64,000 nucleotides of DNA from Halichondria panicea (taxonomy: Eukaryota; Porifera; Demospongiae; Suberitida; Halichondriidae): NCBI RefSeq assembly GCF_963675165.1, contig NC_087386.1:4656169-4720168 (forward strand), given 5' to 3'. The first letter of the stretch is position 1. Every line of letters begins with the position of its first letter. The position numbers were made by a program, and so were the translations under genes. The notes under the pieces are model-generated. The model saw only the letters and a program-made list of their open reading frames with translations. It was not told where the DNA came from and searched no databases. This document shows, piece after piece, positions 1 to 10,882 of this stretch.

Positions 1-1170
1 CTAACGTTACAGTATCATGACGGTTCGAGCTGTGGAACAAAGATGTCAACGAGTCTTCATTATTAATTTTGATACGTATCAACGTGTACAGCATTCAAAA
101 TGCAGTGACTTGACATATCCTTGGATGTTATAAGATAATTTCTATCAGCATTTCAAGTTCTATAATTATGGTTTCTTCTTTTTTCAATGTCACAGACAAT
201 GAACTATTACTGTTATGAAATGAACGAAAGTTGAATGAATATACCAAATTCCGGTACACGTTTGACAGTTTCTAGCAGATATAGTTTTCACTGTCATAAT
301 AGGTTAATAGACTCAATGGTGCTGCTAGACAGTGATAGTGACTGTACAATGGAAGTCATCTATGACAAAGGTCAATGGCTTTATTTTTTTGCTTAGGCAT
401 AATTATGAGTTCACAGAGAAGAACATCACAATCCATTAAAAGTTGTTGGTCAATATGCGAATAGACTCCACTTCATCAGTAACAAGCATTTTCAAGCAAT
501 CAACAGAAATGAAGGAGTTCCATAAGTTTCGTGAAACGATAAGTAATAAATCTTCATTTGGCTTATAATCTTCTTCCAGTCAGTAATAGCGAATCAAGAG
601 AACATTAATTTTAACAGTTAGTATATGAGGTCTGATTTGCTCCCCGCAAGTTTGGATAGATGAATTTCTAGTATCAGGATCAGATTTGAAATGTAGTCCG
701 GAACAAGGAAAGTTTCATATGAGGATACTCCAAACTGTCATCATGACCATACTTTAGAATAATTGTTTGTTTTTATTCTTGATATGAAAATCCACCTATC
801 TTGGTCGTTTCTATTTGGCGCAATGGCAAAGCTACACCGGAATCAAGGTGATTTCCAATACTGTTGAGATTATCAAGAGAAACAATACTATTTGACAGCA
901 TAGGAGGTTGTCGATGACAAATCACAGAAGGAGACTAATACTCTTCTATTAAATTGCATAAGCATTGGATGGCGATAACTGATGGGGTCACACTTGTCAC
1001 AGCTTGTAAAGATTTGTGGAAGGTTTGGAATTGAAAGCTCTGATAATGTGCTGATAATGTGCTGGTGTCAACAAATCCAACCAAACCTTTTTCAACAGTC
1101 GGTCTTAATGATTAGCAGGAGTAAGGAAATAGTAGTTGTAGCATCAGAATTTTGTTATATAATACGATAT
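1..1170 (-). pseudogene. NLR LRR-region relic (copy in unit A)
   Basis: Minus-strand sequence resembles the LRR part of the NLR genes, for example the segments homologous to NLR-B around 21480-23160, but it is broken by many small deletions, frameshifts and stops, and no NACHT sequence is present. It is nearly identical to 18549-19700, so the relic was already dead when the unit duplicated. The rest of it lies to the left of the window. It sits immediately downstream of the 3' end of NLR-A. Confidence 0.75.
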
Positions 1171-1419
1171 ATGTGCGCACATTGAACATACGAGCGATCG
1201 AGGCAATTCAAGTGTGAGGGGTTTGAAGTCTGGTCTCTCCTAGCTGCAACAATTTATCCACACCAGAAATTATGTGTAGTATATCAATTAGTCTACGTAG
1301 ATGCAGTCAACAAATCCTAAGTAACATAAAATTGTATATAATTATAAGTGTACAATGTAGTGTAAAACTGCTTACTGATGAATTAGCTAAGAGACAAATA
1401 TTGGTTTCCTTTTGACTAT

Positions 1420-4400
1420 TTAAAAGTGACTATGAAGACGATCTTCAATGTGTCTTGTATTTCTGATGTTGTGTAAAGATGCAGGATAAGGTGTATTGTG
1501 TATCAGCTTCCCTTTTGGCTGAAGTATAGTGCGTAATTCTTGAATCTGACAGGGAGAAAATTGGCACTGACAAGTGTACAGATTGATAATTGGTCCACTT
1601 TGAAGTAGTTCCTTCAATGCATCGAAGGCTTCTTTGGAAATTGCATTCGTAGAAATACTGAGGGTTTGAAGGGAATTATTTTGGTTAAGAATTGTGAAGA
1701 CTTTCCTCCAATCAACTGATTGTATTGTAGGCCTGAAATTAGACATTCTGAAATATCCAGTTGTAACTTTGAAACCATCAAGTACTAGGTCCTTTAGAGT
1801 GAAATTACTACCTAAACCTGTAGCTATGTGCTCATAAACTGAGTCGTGAATGTCACTAAATGATATACCCAGAGTATGCAAGCATCTATTTTCTTTCACC
1901 ATAAATTCAATAGCTGGACCAACACTTTCATTCAAAGTTTTAAGTAAACTCAGGTGTAATACTTTAAGTTTGCTGTTTTTCGAGAGCCCTTTCATTAATT
2001 GGCATAATACAGTAGCGTCGATATCGCACGCGTTTAGAGTTAACTCTTGCAGATGTTGATTTTCCTCAAGCATAATTTGAAATGTTCCACCAAGATCTTC
2101 ACTGGTACAATCTACTTTCAAATTTATGAATGATATTTCTAGAACTACCAGGAAAGAATTGTGGTTCAGAGTTTTGAAAAATTGTAACCCTAGAGATTCT
2201 TTGGAGGTGGTCGATGTCGAAAAAAATGTTAATACTTCAAACGTTCTACCAGAAACTAGAAGATGTGGTGTTGCAAATGAACACTTCAAAATATGGAATG
2301 TTGTAATGGAGCTATTGGCAAGTTGAGTGAGCTGTTTGATTTGCAATTCAGTAAGATTGGCATCAGCCATTATCAGCTCCGTGTGTTGATTTGCTTGAAG
2401 CAAATGCTTTACAAGCGAAGCAATAAGCATAGAAGAGTTTTCGGTGCTCGTTTTCCAACAATATTTTATTGCTTTATCTAATATGATGATAAGTGAAAAC
2501 TCAAGAAATTTCATTTCCTTCAGATTAGTTGTTAGCAAGATCGTGAGGGATTCTTCATCACAGCTGGTCCCTGATACATCTAGTTTCTGAACTTGGGGCA
2601 AATCTCTTAGTGTGTATGACAGTTTTTGTAATTGCTTTTTGTTGAGATCACAATCCGTTAGCTTGATGGAATTTAAAGTTTTGCTTTGGGAAAGTAAATC
2701 ACACAATGCTTGTATCGCTGTTTCCCCTTTACTTCCACAATTTGAACAATCTTTAAATGCTCTTCTCTGGCCAGAAAAATTGCAGTATTCAAGGTACTGT
2801 GGTTCAGGTAACTGTGTGAAAAAACTAAATGCATTGGGGCAGATACAGAGATCTGTGTGATACTTAGCTAGGAGGTCAAATTGATGTCCCCGAATGAATA
2901 TACTATCAGGATTTCCGCTGGATGTTATCCTTATAGTATATAGTTTTTTCTGCTTGACAAGAGATTCAGCCAACGTAGCAGTATCGTAACAAGATCCTTT
3001 AACCTGTGAAAAACATACACTTGATATATGAGGATTGTTCGAGACAAATTGTGATATTGACTGAGCATTCAAGTAGCAGTGATTTGAAATAGATATGTTT
3101 GAGGTTTTAGGGGAAAGTTTGATAGTTTCTATAAGCATTTGAGCGTCTGTCACATCTTCATTCAACACAATGGCAGACAACGAATTCAAATTCAAAACAT
3201 TATATATATCGTATGATTTAATTGTGAATGTGTATCCACCAATCTCAATTTGTACACGGTCTACAAACATTGAGATTAGATCGCAGATGGTGTTTACTTC
3301 CATATAAATTTCTTCAAAGTTAACAGACTCAACATTGCTGCTAGACTGCAGTAGTGACTGTACAATGGAATGTGATACTTTCTTCGTGAGGTTACAATTT
3401 AAGAGCTCAATGGATCTTAACTTTTTACTGGAGTAAATCAGTTTACAGAGGTTATCGACTAGTATATCACATTTATTAAAAAGTTCTATACCTCTTATGC
3501 AAAAAGTTTCCATCTCGAAAGTTACAAATCCAAAAAGAGTTTTCAAGGATTCAATAGAAAAAGGTAAACTGTTGGAGTACTGATTAGATATAGATATAGA
3601 GCTTCGCGTAAGCGCTACAGCATAACTTGAATGTGCTTCCATCTTATGATCTGCTACTTCCAGATTTCTTAATAGTGAATTAAGTTTATACATATCCACA
3701 ATTACTACAAAATTATTGAGGTGTTGATTTGCTTTCCATAGCATTGCAACTCTGTATACAACAGTTTCTAGCTTGGTAGCCTCAATATGATTTGTTATCA
3801 GGATCACATTGGAAATGTAGTCTGGAAGAAGGAAAGTTTCATGAGGATACTCCAAGTTCTTTAAACCATAGTAGTTGCAGGGATAACAATCAGGAAGATA
3901 CTTTAGAGTAATTGTTTTGCTGTAGCTAGCACACAAAAAACCACCTACCTCAGTTATTTTTGTTTTGCACAGCGGCAAAGCTACATCAGAATCGAGATGA
4001 TTTCCATGAATACGAAGATTATTTAGAAAGCCAGCTGTCATAATAGGGGAGGGAGGGGGAGGGGGGGCAGGGGGGGCAGGGGGGGCAGGGGGGAAGAAAC
4101 AGCGGGAAGATCGTTGAAGAGAGTGGAGGAGAGTGGGGGAGAGTGAAGGAAAGTGGGAGAAAGTGGGGGAGAGTGAAGGAGAGTGGGGGAGAGTGGGGGA
4201 GAGTGAAGGAGAGTGGGAGAGAGTGGGGGAGAGTGAAGGAGAGTGGGAGAGAGTGGGAGAGAGTGAAGGAGAGTGAAGGAGAGTGGGGGAGAGTGGGGGA
4301 GAGTGAAGGAGAGTGGGAGAAAGTGAAGGAGAGTGAGGGAGAGTGAAGGAGAGTGGGGGAGTGTGATTACTACTAACAGCAGATAGTAGGCAATCCATGG

Positions 4401-7400
4401 AATCAGTTGATAGATTACAAAAGGAGACATCAACATCTTGCAAACTGCTACTGTTCTCTATAATGTCACAGAAGCTGGTGAGGGTATTGGATGATGACTG
4501 GTCACACGTTTCACAGTTTGTAAAAATTTGGGAGCAGTATCGTAGTGACAGTTGTGATACATTTTGGATGTCAATGAACCCTAGTAGTTTGTTGAAAGAG
4601 TGGGTGCATATGCTCATCTCTTTACGATTAATTACTATGCTCTTCTTCGAAATTATTGATGAAGAAACACATACGCTTATTAATTTCTTGCTGTTTGTAA
4701 TGGCTGAACACAGTGTCTTTACCATGTCATGGCTCATTGCCTCAGTAACTGCAAATGATATTTCTTCAACAGTGTCAAACACAGGTAATAGCGTAGCAAC
4801 GTTAACATGTCTTAACGACAAAATTTTACACATTCCAATTGCATTTGCCTCAACGTTTCTTGAATGCATTGCTGTAAAAACCATGCTTTCGAGAGGTAAA
4901 TGGCAGCCTTTGAAGTCAATAAGTTCCCAATAATGATGAGCAGGTGTAAAGGAAATAAATCTCGTAATAATAAATGCGTCAAATCGAGTCAGAGCTTTAT
5001 TGGATAAATCAAGAATGTTGGATTTGATAGGAATCACTTGTGAAGAAGCCTGTAGCTGGCTTTCATACACAAGATGTGCTAGCAGTAGAAATTTCTCTTG
5101 AGCAGACTTTTTATGTTCATCAATGCTGCTGGTTAAATCCAATACACTATCTCCTAAAAGACGTTCATTTGGTGGTAAAAATTTTAATTTTGACAGGCCA
5201 GCCAGAAAAAGAATGACCATTCGAAACCTGGAATTATCCAAATGTGATCTGAGAAAGTCCAGCTTGTTTTCTGAAGACAATACTAAGTGTCTAGCAGCTA
5301 GAAACTCTTGAATGGTTAAATGAAGAAACTGGTAGTTACACTTCATGCTTGTTGCTGTAATGCCATGATGTGAGGTCAGTAGTCCAAGACGTAAAACCTC
5401 CTTATTATTCACATCCTCATATTGGAAAGAAAGCTTATCTTGTAGCATACCAGTGTATGCTATATTGCTAAGCTGGTCAAGATTGCGTAGAATGTGTGGT
5501 GGAAGATTGCTCAAACTATCTAAGGAACGGATGTCGTCTATCTCCCCCAAATTTTCTTTGCATTTTTCAATGTGGTGCTTTATAGTATGTAAAACAAATA
5601 TCTCATATAGCTCTGTGATGGTAGCTGGTAGGTTATACTGGAGACATTGGAATACAAAGAGCACTATTCTGCAGTTGAGCGGAATGTAGCACAATGAAAG
5701 TATGTCAAGACGATCTTTAAGCATTTGAATCAGTGTCTCTGCATGTACCTTGTTGATCAAATTTTTATCCACATAGTTTATTATTTGTTGCTTCGAGAAT
5801 CCTAGAACTTCAACACGCCGATTGACACGCGTTAGCGTTTTCAAAACCCCTGAAGCATACGGCCGAGATGTAATTAATATTGAACAATTTTGAAGCATAT
5901 TTCCATCAATAATTTTTAAACATAAGGAGGGTTTGGACCTACAATTTTCGCTTAGCTCATCAAAGCCGTCTAATACTAACAAAACCTGCTCACCCAAAAT
6001 ATCTGGGTTTTCGAGGTATTCAGCCACCTCACTCACCTGACTTAAAGTCGCAGAAGGTAAAAGATGAACAACTTTAGTTTCTTCGTGAAATTGAATCTCC
6101 CTTAGCTTAACCAGAATGACTAGATGATACTCCTTGAGAATTTCACCATTAGCCCAATCAATGCATAATTTTCTAGTGATGGTAGTTTTACCAACTCCTG
6201 GAGCACCATCCATTAATATTGTTAGGCGACTTTTTTGTGTTAATGAGTTTATGATAGGATAAAACACTTCATTCATTTCAATCTCTTCCTTTTTAGCAAT
6301 AATATTGTCTACTTTGCCATGAATATAGTCATGTTCCATTGTAGATGATTCTTTATAATAACCTGAAGCGTGAATAAGTGCTAGCTTAGTGTATTGTTGT
6401 TTATTATCTCTTTCCACAGGCCAATCATTTGGCATTACAGGCATTTGCTTGTAAACAGTTTTTAGGTACCTAGCGTAATTCGTAACATATTCAGGAGGAT
6501 CAGGAAACAAGTGATTTGCGGCAATGAAATCATCTAGCTTTAATTCTGCAAGACGAACATATAATTATGTTGAGTCAAATAGGTTACGTGCTCGATAGGC
6601 CCTGATAAGTATTCTCTGTGTAGTTAAGGCTTGGGTCAGGCACTGATTACCAACATTTAATGTAGATGATGTAGTGTTAAGGAGATTCATAACCATTATT
6701 AATGTTATTCATTGCAATTGATGTCAGTGTCAAGAAGAAGTCAAGGTAGATCTACTTGCTTAGCTAGCTGCTGGAACTATTGTACAGAATCTTTAGCAAC
6801 AAATGCGGTGGACTTGCACAAGGTAAGACTAGTTGTTTAGGCCCTCAAAAGATAGAGTAGGTTGTCATGATTATATTTCAAGCGGGGAAGTCAATATGTA
6901 CAAAACTGCCTTAGCTATACTGGCTTCTTTAGCTCTGACAGCCACTCTAGAGGTAGGCTATGCTGTGTATCTCAAGAATACAGTAACTCCTACTCTTCCC
7001 CCGCCGGATATTAGTACCTAGCAATGATAAGTTCATCTAGCCTTGTGAAGCTTGACTTAGCATCTTCATGGCCGTATTTGTAGTTCATAGTGGCATGACG
7101 TCATCACCATTTTTGGGGCTAATTAGAATTAAGCTAATTAGTTTTTTGGAAAAAGAAAACATTGAGCTTCATTTTGGATCATTTTGATGCAGCATACACT
7201 GTATATTGCAAATAATACAGCAGTATGAACATAGTGTTAAATTTTGGTATTTACAGCCAGACCTGGGCCTTAACTACGCAGAGTTATTTTTCGCCAGCAT
7301 GATTCTATTCTTGAAAAATGTGCCTGTATTATTATTCTTAAGCAAAAAGTAGAATTACAATGTCTATACAATGTCTATATAAACAAAACGCACACAACTG

Positions 7401-8972
7401 ACACAGCACGAGATTGAGTCATACAATTATGTTGTGTCAGTTGTGTGCGTTTTGTTTATGCCTATACACATTGTACGTCTTTTAATTATGTCAACTTTTG
7501 GGGAATAATCTAAAATTATATATACAGGCACATTTTTCAAACTGCGGGGGAATAATAATAATCATGACTCTCAACGTATCTACATAGCTGACTTGATATC
7601 CACGTTCAGCCATTTTTTGCATTTTAGCCACGAATGGGAGGGATATATACCGTTAGGGCTAGTAAGTTATGCAACACTTAATGAAAATTAATGATATTTA
7701 CCAAAAATGGACATTCCCTGGGGTTTATATAGACACCTATAATGCTAACATTAATTCCAAGCATTATCAAGGGCTAGTGCTCAAAGTATCGTTCTCACCA
7801 TGTGATGAGCAGAATTTCTCTGCTTCATTTGTCAAGTTTGCTCTGATAAGTGCTGCAAGAACATTTTTCTTCATATCACGTCTGTTTTCTTGCTGCTTTT
7901 GAAGTATAGTTTCCAATATAGATCTAGATGCATTATCTCCTAATTTTAGCTTTATTTCTTCTAATTTGACAACTTGTGTTGAATACTCTTCACTGAAAAA
8001 ATCGTCCACATCATGCTGTAACTCAAAAGACAGTTGCATAGAAAAGTGCATGTATTGTTCTGTTTTGTATGACGTTTCTAGGTACTTTTTAAACATAGCA
8101 TTTTTCAGCATAATAAATTTTTCTGAGACAGATATGTCATATAAAATATAATAATATTTGTAGTCCTCCTTTATCAGACTTAATATTGTATCCTCAAGTC
8201 CAAGCCAGAGACCTACTATATACCAATCTGCTCCGAGATAAATTTCACACAACTCCTCTAGTGTTGGTGCTCCTATCAAAGCCAATTCTTCATATTTGGC
8301 TTCTGAAAATAATTATGAATAAAATTAATATATAATTACTATTGCAATAGACTTATTACTTACCTGAAATTTGTTCGGGCAGTCCAACTGCTTTTCGCTC
8401 CTCTCCACGTAGTGATTGTATCGTTCTGACAATATCTGAGCGGCCAATAACTCTACTATCTAATGCTTTGAACAGATCGTAAATGGTTGCTTTGCCAGTC
8501 TGCATCCACTGCACCAATACTTCATTCAGGCATTCGCTAATATTATGCTCACTTTCTTTAATTGCATGTATATCACCATCTTTTAAGCCTAACTTACGCC
8601 CAATGTCCTTCCACTGTGATCGTGCATCCCAAATCTCCTCTTTTAGTGGCATCAAATGAGTGTCCACTCTGAGAACTGCATTTAATATATTGCAACTATA
8701 GCGTTTATTGAGTTACACAATCAACTACAACACGTCTATAGTGGCCTAACTAATGCTTTTCACCATCCTGTATGTTAGAGATAATTATAAGAGCAGCTAT
8801 GCAAGGGGAGTCTAGATATATCTACATGTAGCTATATCTATATATTATTACATTTGTATTATTATATGCATGCATGGACAAGGATTTTATATAACCTACT
8901 TTTAAAAACAAATCACATGCACAAGTCGATTATAGACTCACGGATTCTTGAGTCAGGTTCAGGTCCAGCCAT
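1420..8972 (-). CDS. NLR-A: DEATH-NACHT-LRR innate immune receptor
   Basis: Predicted cytosolic NOD-like receptor, 1990 aa. Exons (minus): 8972-8942, 8675-8364, 8302-7799, 6545-1420; all junctions are GT-AG and phase 1, and the joined frame is open. The 31-nt first exon (MAGPEPDSRI) supplies the start because the death-domain exon has no in-frame ATG upstream. Residues about 11-114 form a death domain (WKDIGRKLGL, QWMQTGKATIYDL). About 115-282 contain a second death-like stretch (GADWYIVGLWLGL). The NACHT has Walker A GAPGVGKTT near residue 395 and Walker B LLVLDGFDEL near 471, followed by LRRs to the C-terminus (ends HSHF). NACHT ATP binding and oligomerisation and death-fold signalling are family knowledge; the ligand is unknown. 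Oddities: an in-frame minisatellite at 4042-4372 and a 1253-nt intron holding a MITE. Confidence 0.88.
4042..4372 (-). repeat. Coding minisatellite in NLR-A (Ser/Pro/Leu-rich insert)
   Basis: About 330 bp of a 10-bp GA-rich unit (GAGAGTGRRG on the plus strand) followed by a G-tract cluster. It is translated in the NLR-A frame as decapeptides of the type LSPTLLHSPP, then PPAPPAPPAPPPPPSP. NLR-B lacks it and runs directly from LLSAV to a GNHLDS segment that also follows the insert in A. Because 10 is not a multiple of 3, thirty bases make one 10-aa repeat and all three frames encode the same peptide in rotation, so the minus strand is open here in more than one frame. Confidence 0.9.
6546..7798 (-). 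other. Large third intron of NLR-A
   Basis: Donor GTGAGA after 7799 and acceptor CTTGCAG before 6545, 1253 nt, phase 1. It occupies the same codon position as a 48-nt intron in NLR-B. The intron contains a fold-back element (7309-7545) and a short plus-strand ORF at 6897-7022 (41 aa, hydrophobic N-terminus MYKTALAILASLALTAT). No other coding similarity was seen. Confidence 0.7.
7309..7545. mobile_element. MITE-like fold-back element in NLR-A intron
   Basis: Outer arms CTTGAAAAATGTGCCTGTAT and its reverse complement near 7525-7545, with inner arms AAACAAAACGCACACAACTG and its complement around 7380-7460, giving a nested hairpin of about 235 bp. There is no coding capacity. The equivalent position in NLR-B has no such element, so it arrived after duplication or was lost there. 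Confidence 0.75.
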
Positions 8973-10057
8973 GTTATAATAAGATCTATAAAGCTGAATA
9001 TCTTGTGACCTCTTCTGTTTACGTGCCCCTCCCCTCTTTGTGAGCAATGGGGGAGGGTGTGACACACGCGCATGCGCTATTGGTTGCGGACTAATCAGAG
9101 ATTACATCTACATGTACATGTACATTGTATCATAAAAACAGAACTGAGTGTCCTACACCAAAAAACTATAATAATGGAAGTCTTTCTGTTCAATTTTCCT
9201 GCCTCCTCTCTTCAGCCCATTGCCTCAAGACTTTGTAGGCAGCTTTCAGGGTCTCATCTTGCTGTGAGGGGGGTGGGGCCGGGGGTGGGTGTACATTAGC
9301 TGGGCATGGCCTGGCCAACCGTTCTGACCGGTGGCCGGGGGACATGCTTATATATTGTTGTGTTTATATGCAATATATTGCTCTGTATTATGATTATAAA
9401 CCACTGTACAACTGACACTTCGTCTTCTTGCACTACATTAGCTAGTTTTATATTAACGTACAAGCCTACCATACTACTCAACTTAGTAGTTAGCTCTGCA
9501 CTAGAACGCTAGCTAGTGGTAGCTGCAAGAGTCTGCAAAGCTGTTTCATGCAGCAGCCATTAATATGCACTTTGAACTTTTAAACAATCATGGCCCACTT
9601 TTTTCAGCGATGTACTAAATTTAATAACTATAGCTTCATGTCATAAATTAAGCTTTGGTGCCTCCACCGAGGCATCAGTATATACCCATTATTATACTAA
9701 ATTCATGATCAACCATTATGGTACACAATGTAGGTCTGTGTATAATTATAGTATGATACAGGTTACAGATAGGGTTGCTAGGTGCTTACTTTACAGAAGC
9801 AAAATCTGACAAGGTTTGCTCCCATGTCCTTATGATCGGGGAATGCACTCGGGGGAATAGACGCTATGCCCTGTGTGTGTGTGTGTGAAATAAATAGTTG
9901 GCTGACTACATTAGCAGCTGTATGTACATCACATAATTATGGCGTAGGCAAGAGGACAAGGCAAGGAAAAAATGACCCAAATTGTATGATCTAAGGTAGA
10001 TCTACTGCAGTTATAATGTAGAAACAGGTGGCAGTGCTTCTGTCGTGCGATACACAG
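8973..10057. promoter_or_regulatory. Shared upstream region of NLR-A
   Basis: Non-coding stretch upstream of the NLR-A start, conserved with 28493-29607 including the ATG context. It includes CGCGCATGCGC near 9067, a GT microsatellite of about 12 bases near 9876 and AT-rich filler. Conservation between copies is expected from recent duplication and does not itself prove promoter function. No TATA element could be assigned with confidence. Confidence 0.4.
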
Positions 10058-10105
10058 TATAATAGAAAAATCAGTAGCTGTTAATTACTCAGTGTTACTG
10101 CTCAC

Positions 10106-10268
10106 CCCAAGGAGAATATGTCCATGCCATGAGTGAGGACCTGAGACCTCCCACTGAGTTCCCCCCCGTGGTGGCCAGCTCCTGAAATGGCTGGAACCTC
10201 TCAGGAGCAATGTAGCATGTCCGCTGACGAGAGGTGTCAAAAAAGAAAGAAAAATCTGCTGGATTGTT
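10106..10268 (-). pseudogene. PIK3R4: Orphan VPS15/PIK3R4 kinase-domain exon
   Basis: Minus-strand exon with acceptor CTCTTCAG before 10268 and donor GTGAGC after 10106. Translation gives [17 protein letters not shown] followed by CYIAPERF, the conserved kinase segment of VPS15 (regulatory subunit of the class III PI3-kinase VPS34), and near the 3' end MDIFSLG, matching the family MDIFSAG motif. The two parts are in different frames; the shift lies at or near a run of seven Cs (seven Gs on the coding strand) around 10165, where one more base would keep frame. No neighbouring VPS15 exons were found: upstream is the tRNA array, downstream the NLR-A unit. It is either a gene fragment or an assembly-truncated gene; the single-base shift could be a homopolymer error. 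Confidence 0.75.
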
Positions 10269-10327
10269 CTGAAGAGAAAAGAAATCACAATTACGAGCAG
10301 GAAAAAAACTCTATAGGAACGAACAAA

Positions 10328-10399
10328 TGGAGAATCCGGGTATCGATCCCAGTACCTCTTGCATGCAAAGCGAGCGCTTTACCACTTGAGCTAATCCCC
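10328..10399 (-). tRNA. tRNA-Ala (TGC)-like gene, array copy 1
   Basis: The minus strand begins GGGGATTAGCTCAAGTGGTA and carries anticodon-loop TTTGCAT (anticodon TGC, Ala), a T-arm and a 3' TCTCCA, 72 nt. The anticodon stem has one mismatch (CTCGC against GCAAG), and the acceptor/position 8-9 segment looks one base short compared with the usual eukaryotic tRNA-Ala GGGGATGTA. It may be functional or a tRNA-derived repeat. Confidence 0.65.
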
Positions 10400-10465
10400 A
10401 CACATTAGACTAAAGGTTCGCTAGTAACCTGGAAATTAAAGTTCAATTTACAGGCAGGCAAAAAA

Positions 10466-10537
10466 TGGAGAATCCAGGCATCAATCCTGGTACCTCTCGC
10501 ATGCAAAGCGAGCGTTCTACCACTTGAGCTAATCCCC
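10466..10537 (-). tRNA. tRNA-Ala (TGC)-like gene, array copy 2
   Basis: 72 nt with anticodon TGC in loop TTTGCAT, a perfect anticodon stem CTCGC/GCGAG and a T-stem CCAGG/CCTGG. The D-arm side has GTAGAACGC in place of GTAGAGCGC, and the T-loop reads ATTGATG. It shares the shortened acceptor segment with the other copies. It lies one 138-bp period from copy 1 with similar flanks (CACACATTAGACTAAAGGTT). Confidence 0.65.
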
Positions 10538-10603
10538 CACACATTAGACTAAAGGTTCACTAGTAACCTGGAAATCAAAGTTCAATTAATAGGCAGACAA
10601 AAA

Positions 10604-10628
10604 CTGGAGAATCTGAGTATCGATCCCT
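10604..10628 (-). pseudogene. tRNA-Ala 3' fragment in the array
   Basis: Only the acceptor-3' and T-arm part (plus strand CTGGAGAATCTGAGTATCGA) remains, then the sequence jumps to spacer. It is a truncated copy of the 138-139 bp repeat unit. Confidence 0.7.
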
Positions 10629-10672
10629 AAAAGGTTACGGAACAGTTCAATTTGCTATAGGCAGACAAAAAA

Positions 10673-10744
10673 TGGAGAATCCGGGTATCGATCCAGGTAC
10701 CTCTCGCATGCTAAGCGAGCGCTCTACCACTTGAGCTAATCCCC
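10673..10744 (-). tRNA. tRNA-Ala (AGC)-like gene, array copy 4
   Basis: 72 nt; anticodon loop TTAGCAT gives anticodon AGC, also alanine, in an intact CTCGC/GCGAG stem. The T-stem has one mismatch (CCTGG/CCCGG). It is the only AGC isoacceptor in the array, differing from the TGC copies by a single anticodon base. Confidence 0.65.
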
Positions 10745-10810
10745 CACACATTAGACTAAAGTTTGCTAATAACCTGGAAATTAAAGTTCAATTTACAGGC
10801 AGGCAAAAAA

Positions 10811-10882
10811 TAGAGAATCCAGGCATCGATCCCGGTACCTCTCGCATGCAAAGCGAGCGCTCTACCACTTGAGCTAATCCCC
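10811..10882 (-). tRNA. tRNA-Ala (TGC)-like gene, array copy 5
   Basis: 72 nt with anticodon TGC, an intact anticodon stem and T-stem CCGGG/CCTGG (one G-T pair). The 3' end reads TCTCTA instead of TCTCCA. A further decayed copy (10920-10980, GGAGAACCCAGG then CTCTCGCATGCTAAGC) follows and ends the array. Confidence 0.6.

Larger units (their letters stand above)
1..10057. repeat. Segmental duplication, copy A (NLR-A unit)
   Basis: Position 1 aligns with 18549 and the match runs, with insertions and deletions, to 10057/29607, where both copies share the string TACACAG and then become unrelated. The left edge is cut by the window start. Identity is uneven: about 1-2450 is almost identical to 18549-20990, the middle (rest of the NLR coding region) is clearly more diverged, and 8800-10057 again matches 28320-29607 closely. 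The copy carries NLR-A, an NLR-derived relic and the shared upstream region. Confidence 0.9.

Noticed and set aside
982..1185. 67-aa plus-strand ORF present twice (also 19526-19729)
   Set aside because: Identical because the unit is duplicated; it lies antisense to the NLR relic and has no independent coding signal.
1850..2860. Plus-strand ORFs of 62-82 aa opposite NLR-A (repeated opposite NLR-B)
   Set aside because: Antisense shadows of the LRR exon; they recur in copy B only because the sequence is duplicated.
4038..4436. Separate 132-aa Ser/Pro-rich gene within NLR-A
   Set aside because: It is the same 10-bp minisatellite read in another frame of the same strand; the NLR-A frame is the one continuous with LRR homology.
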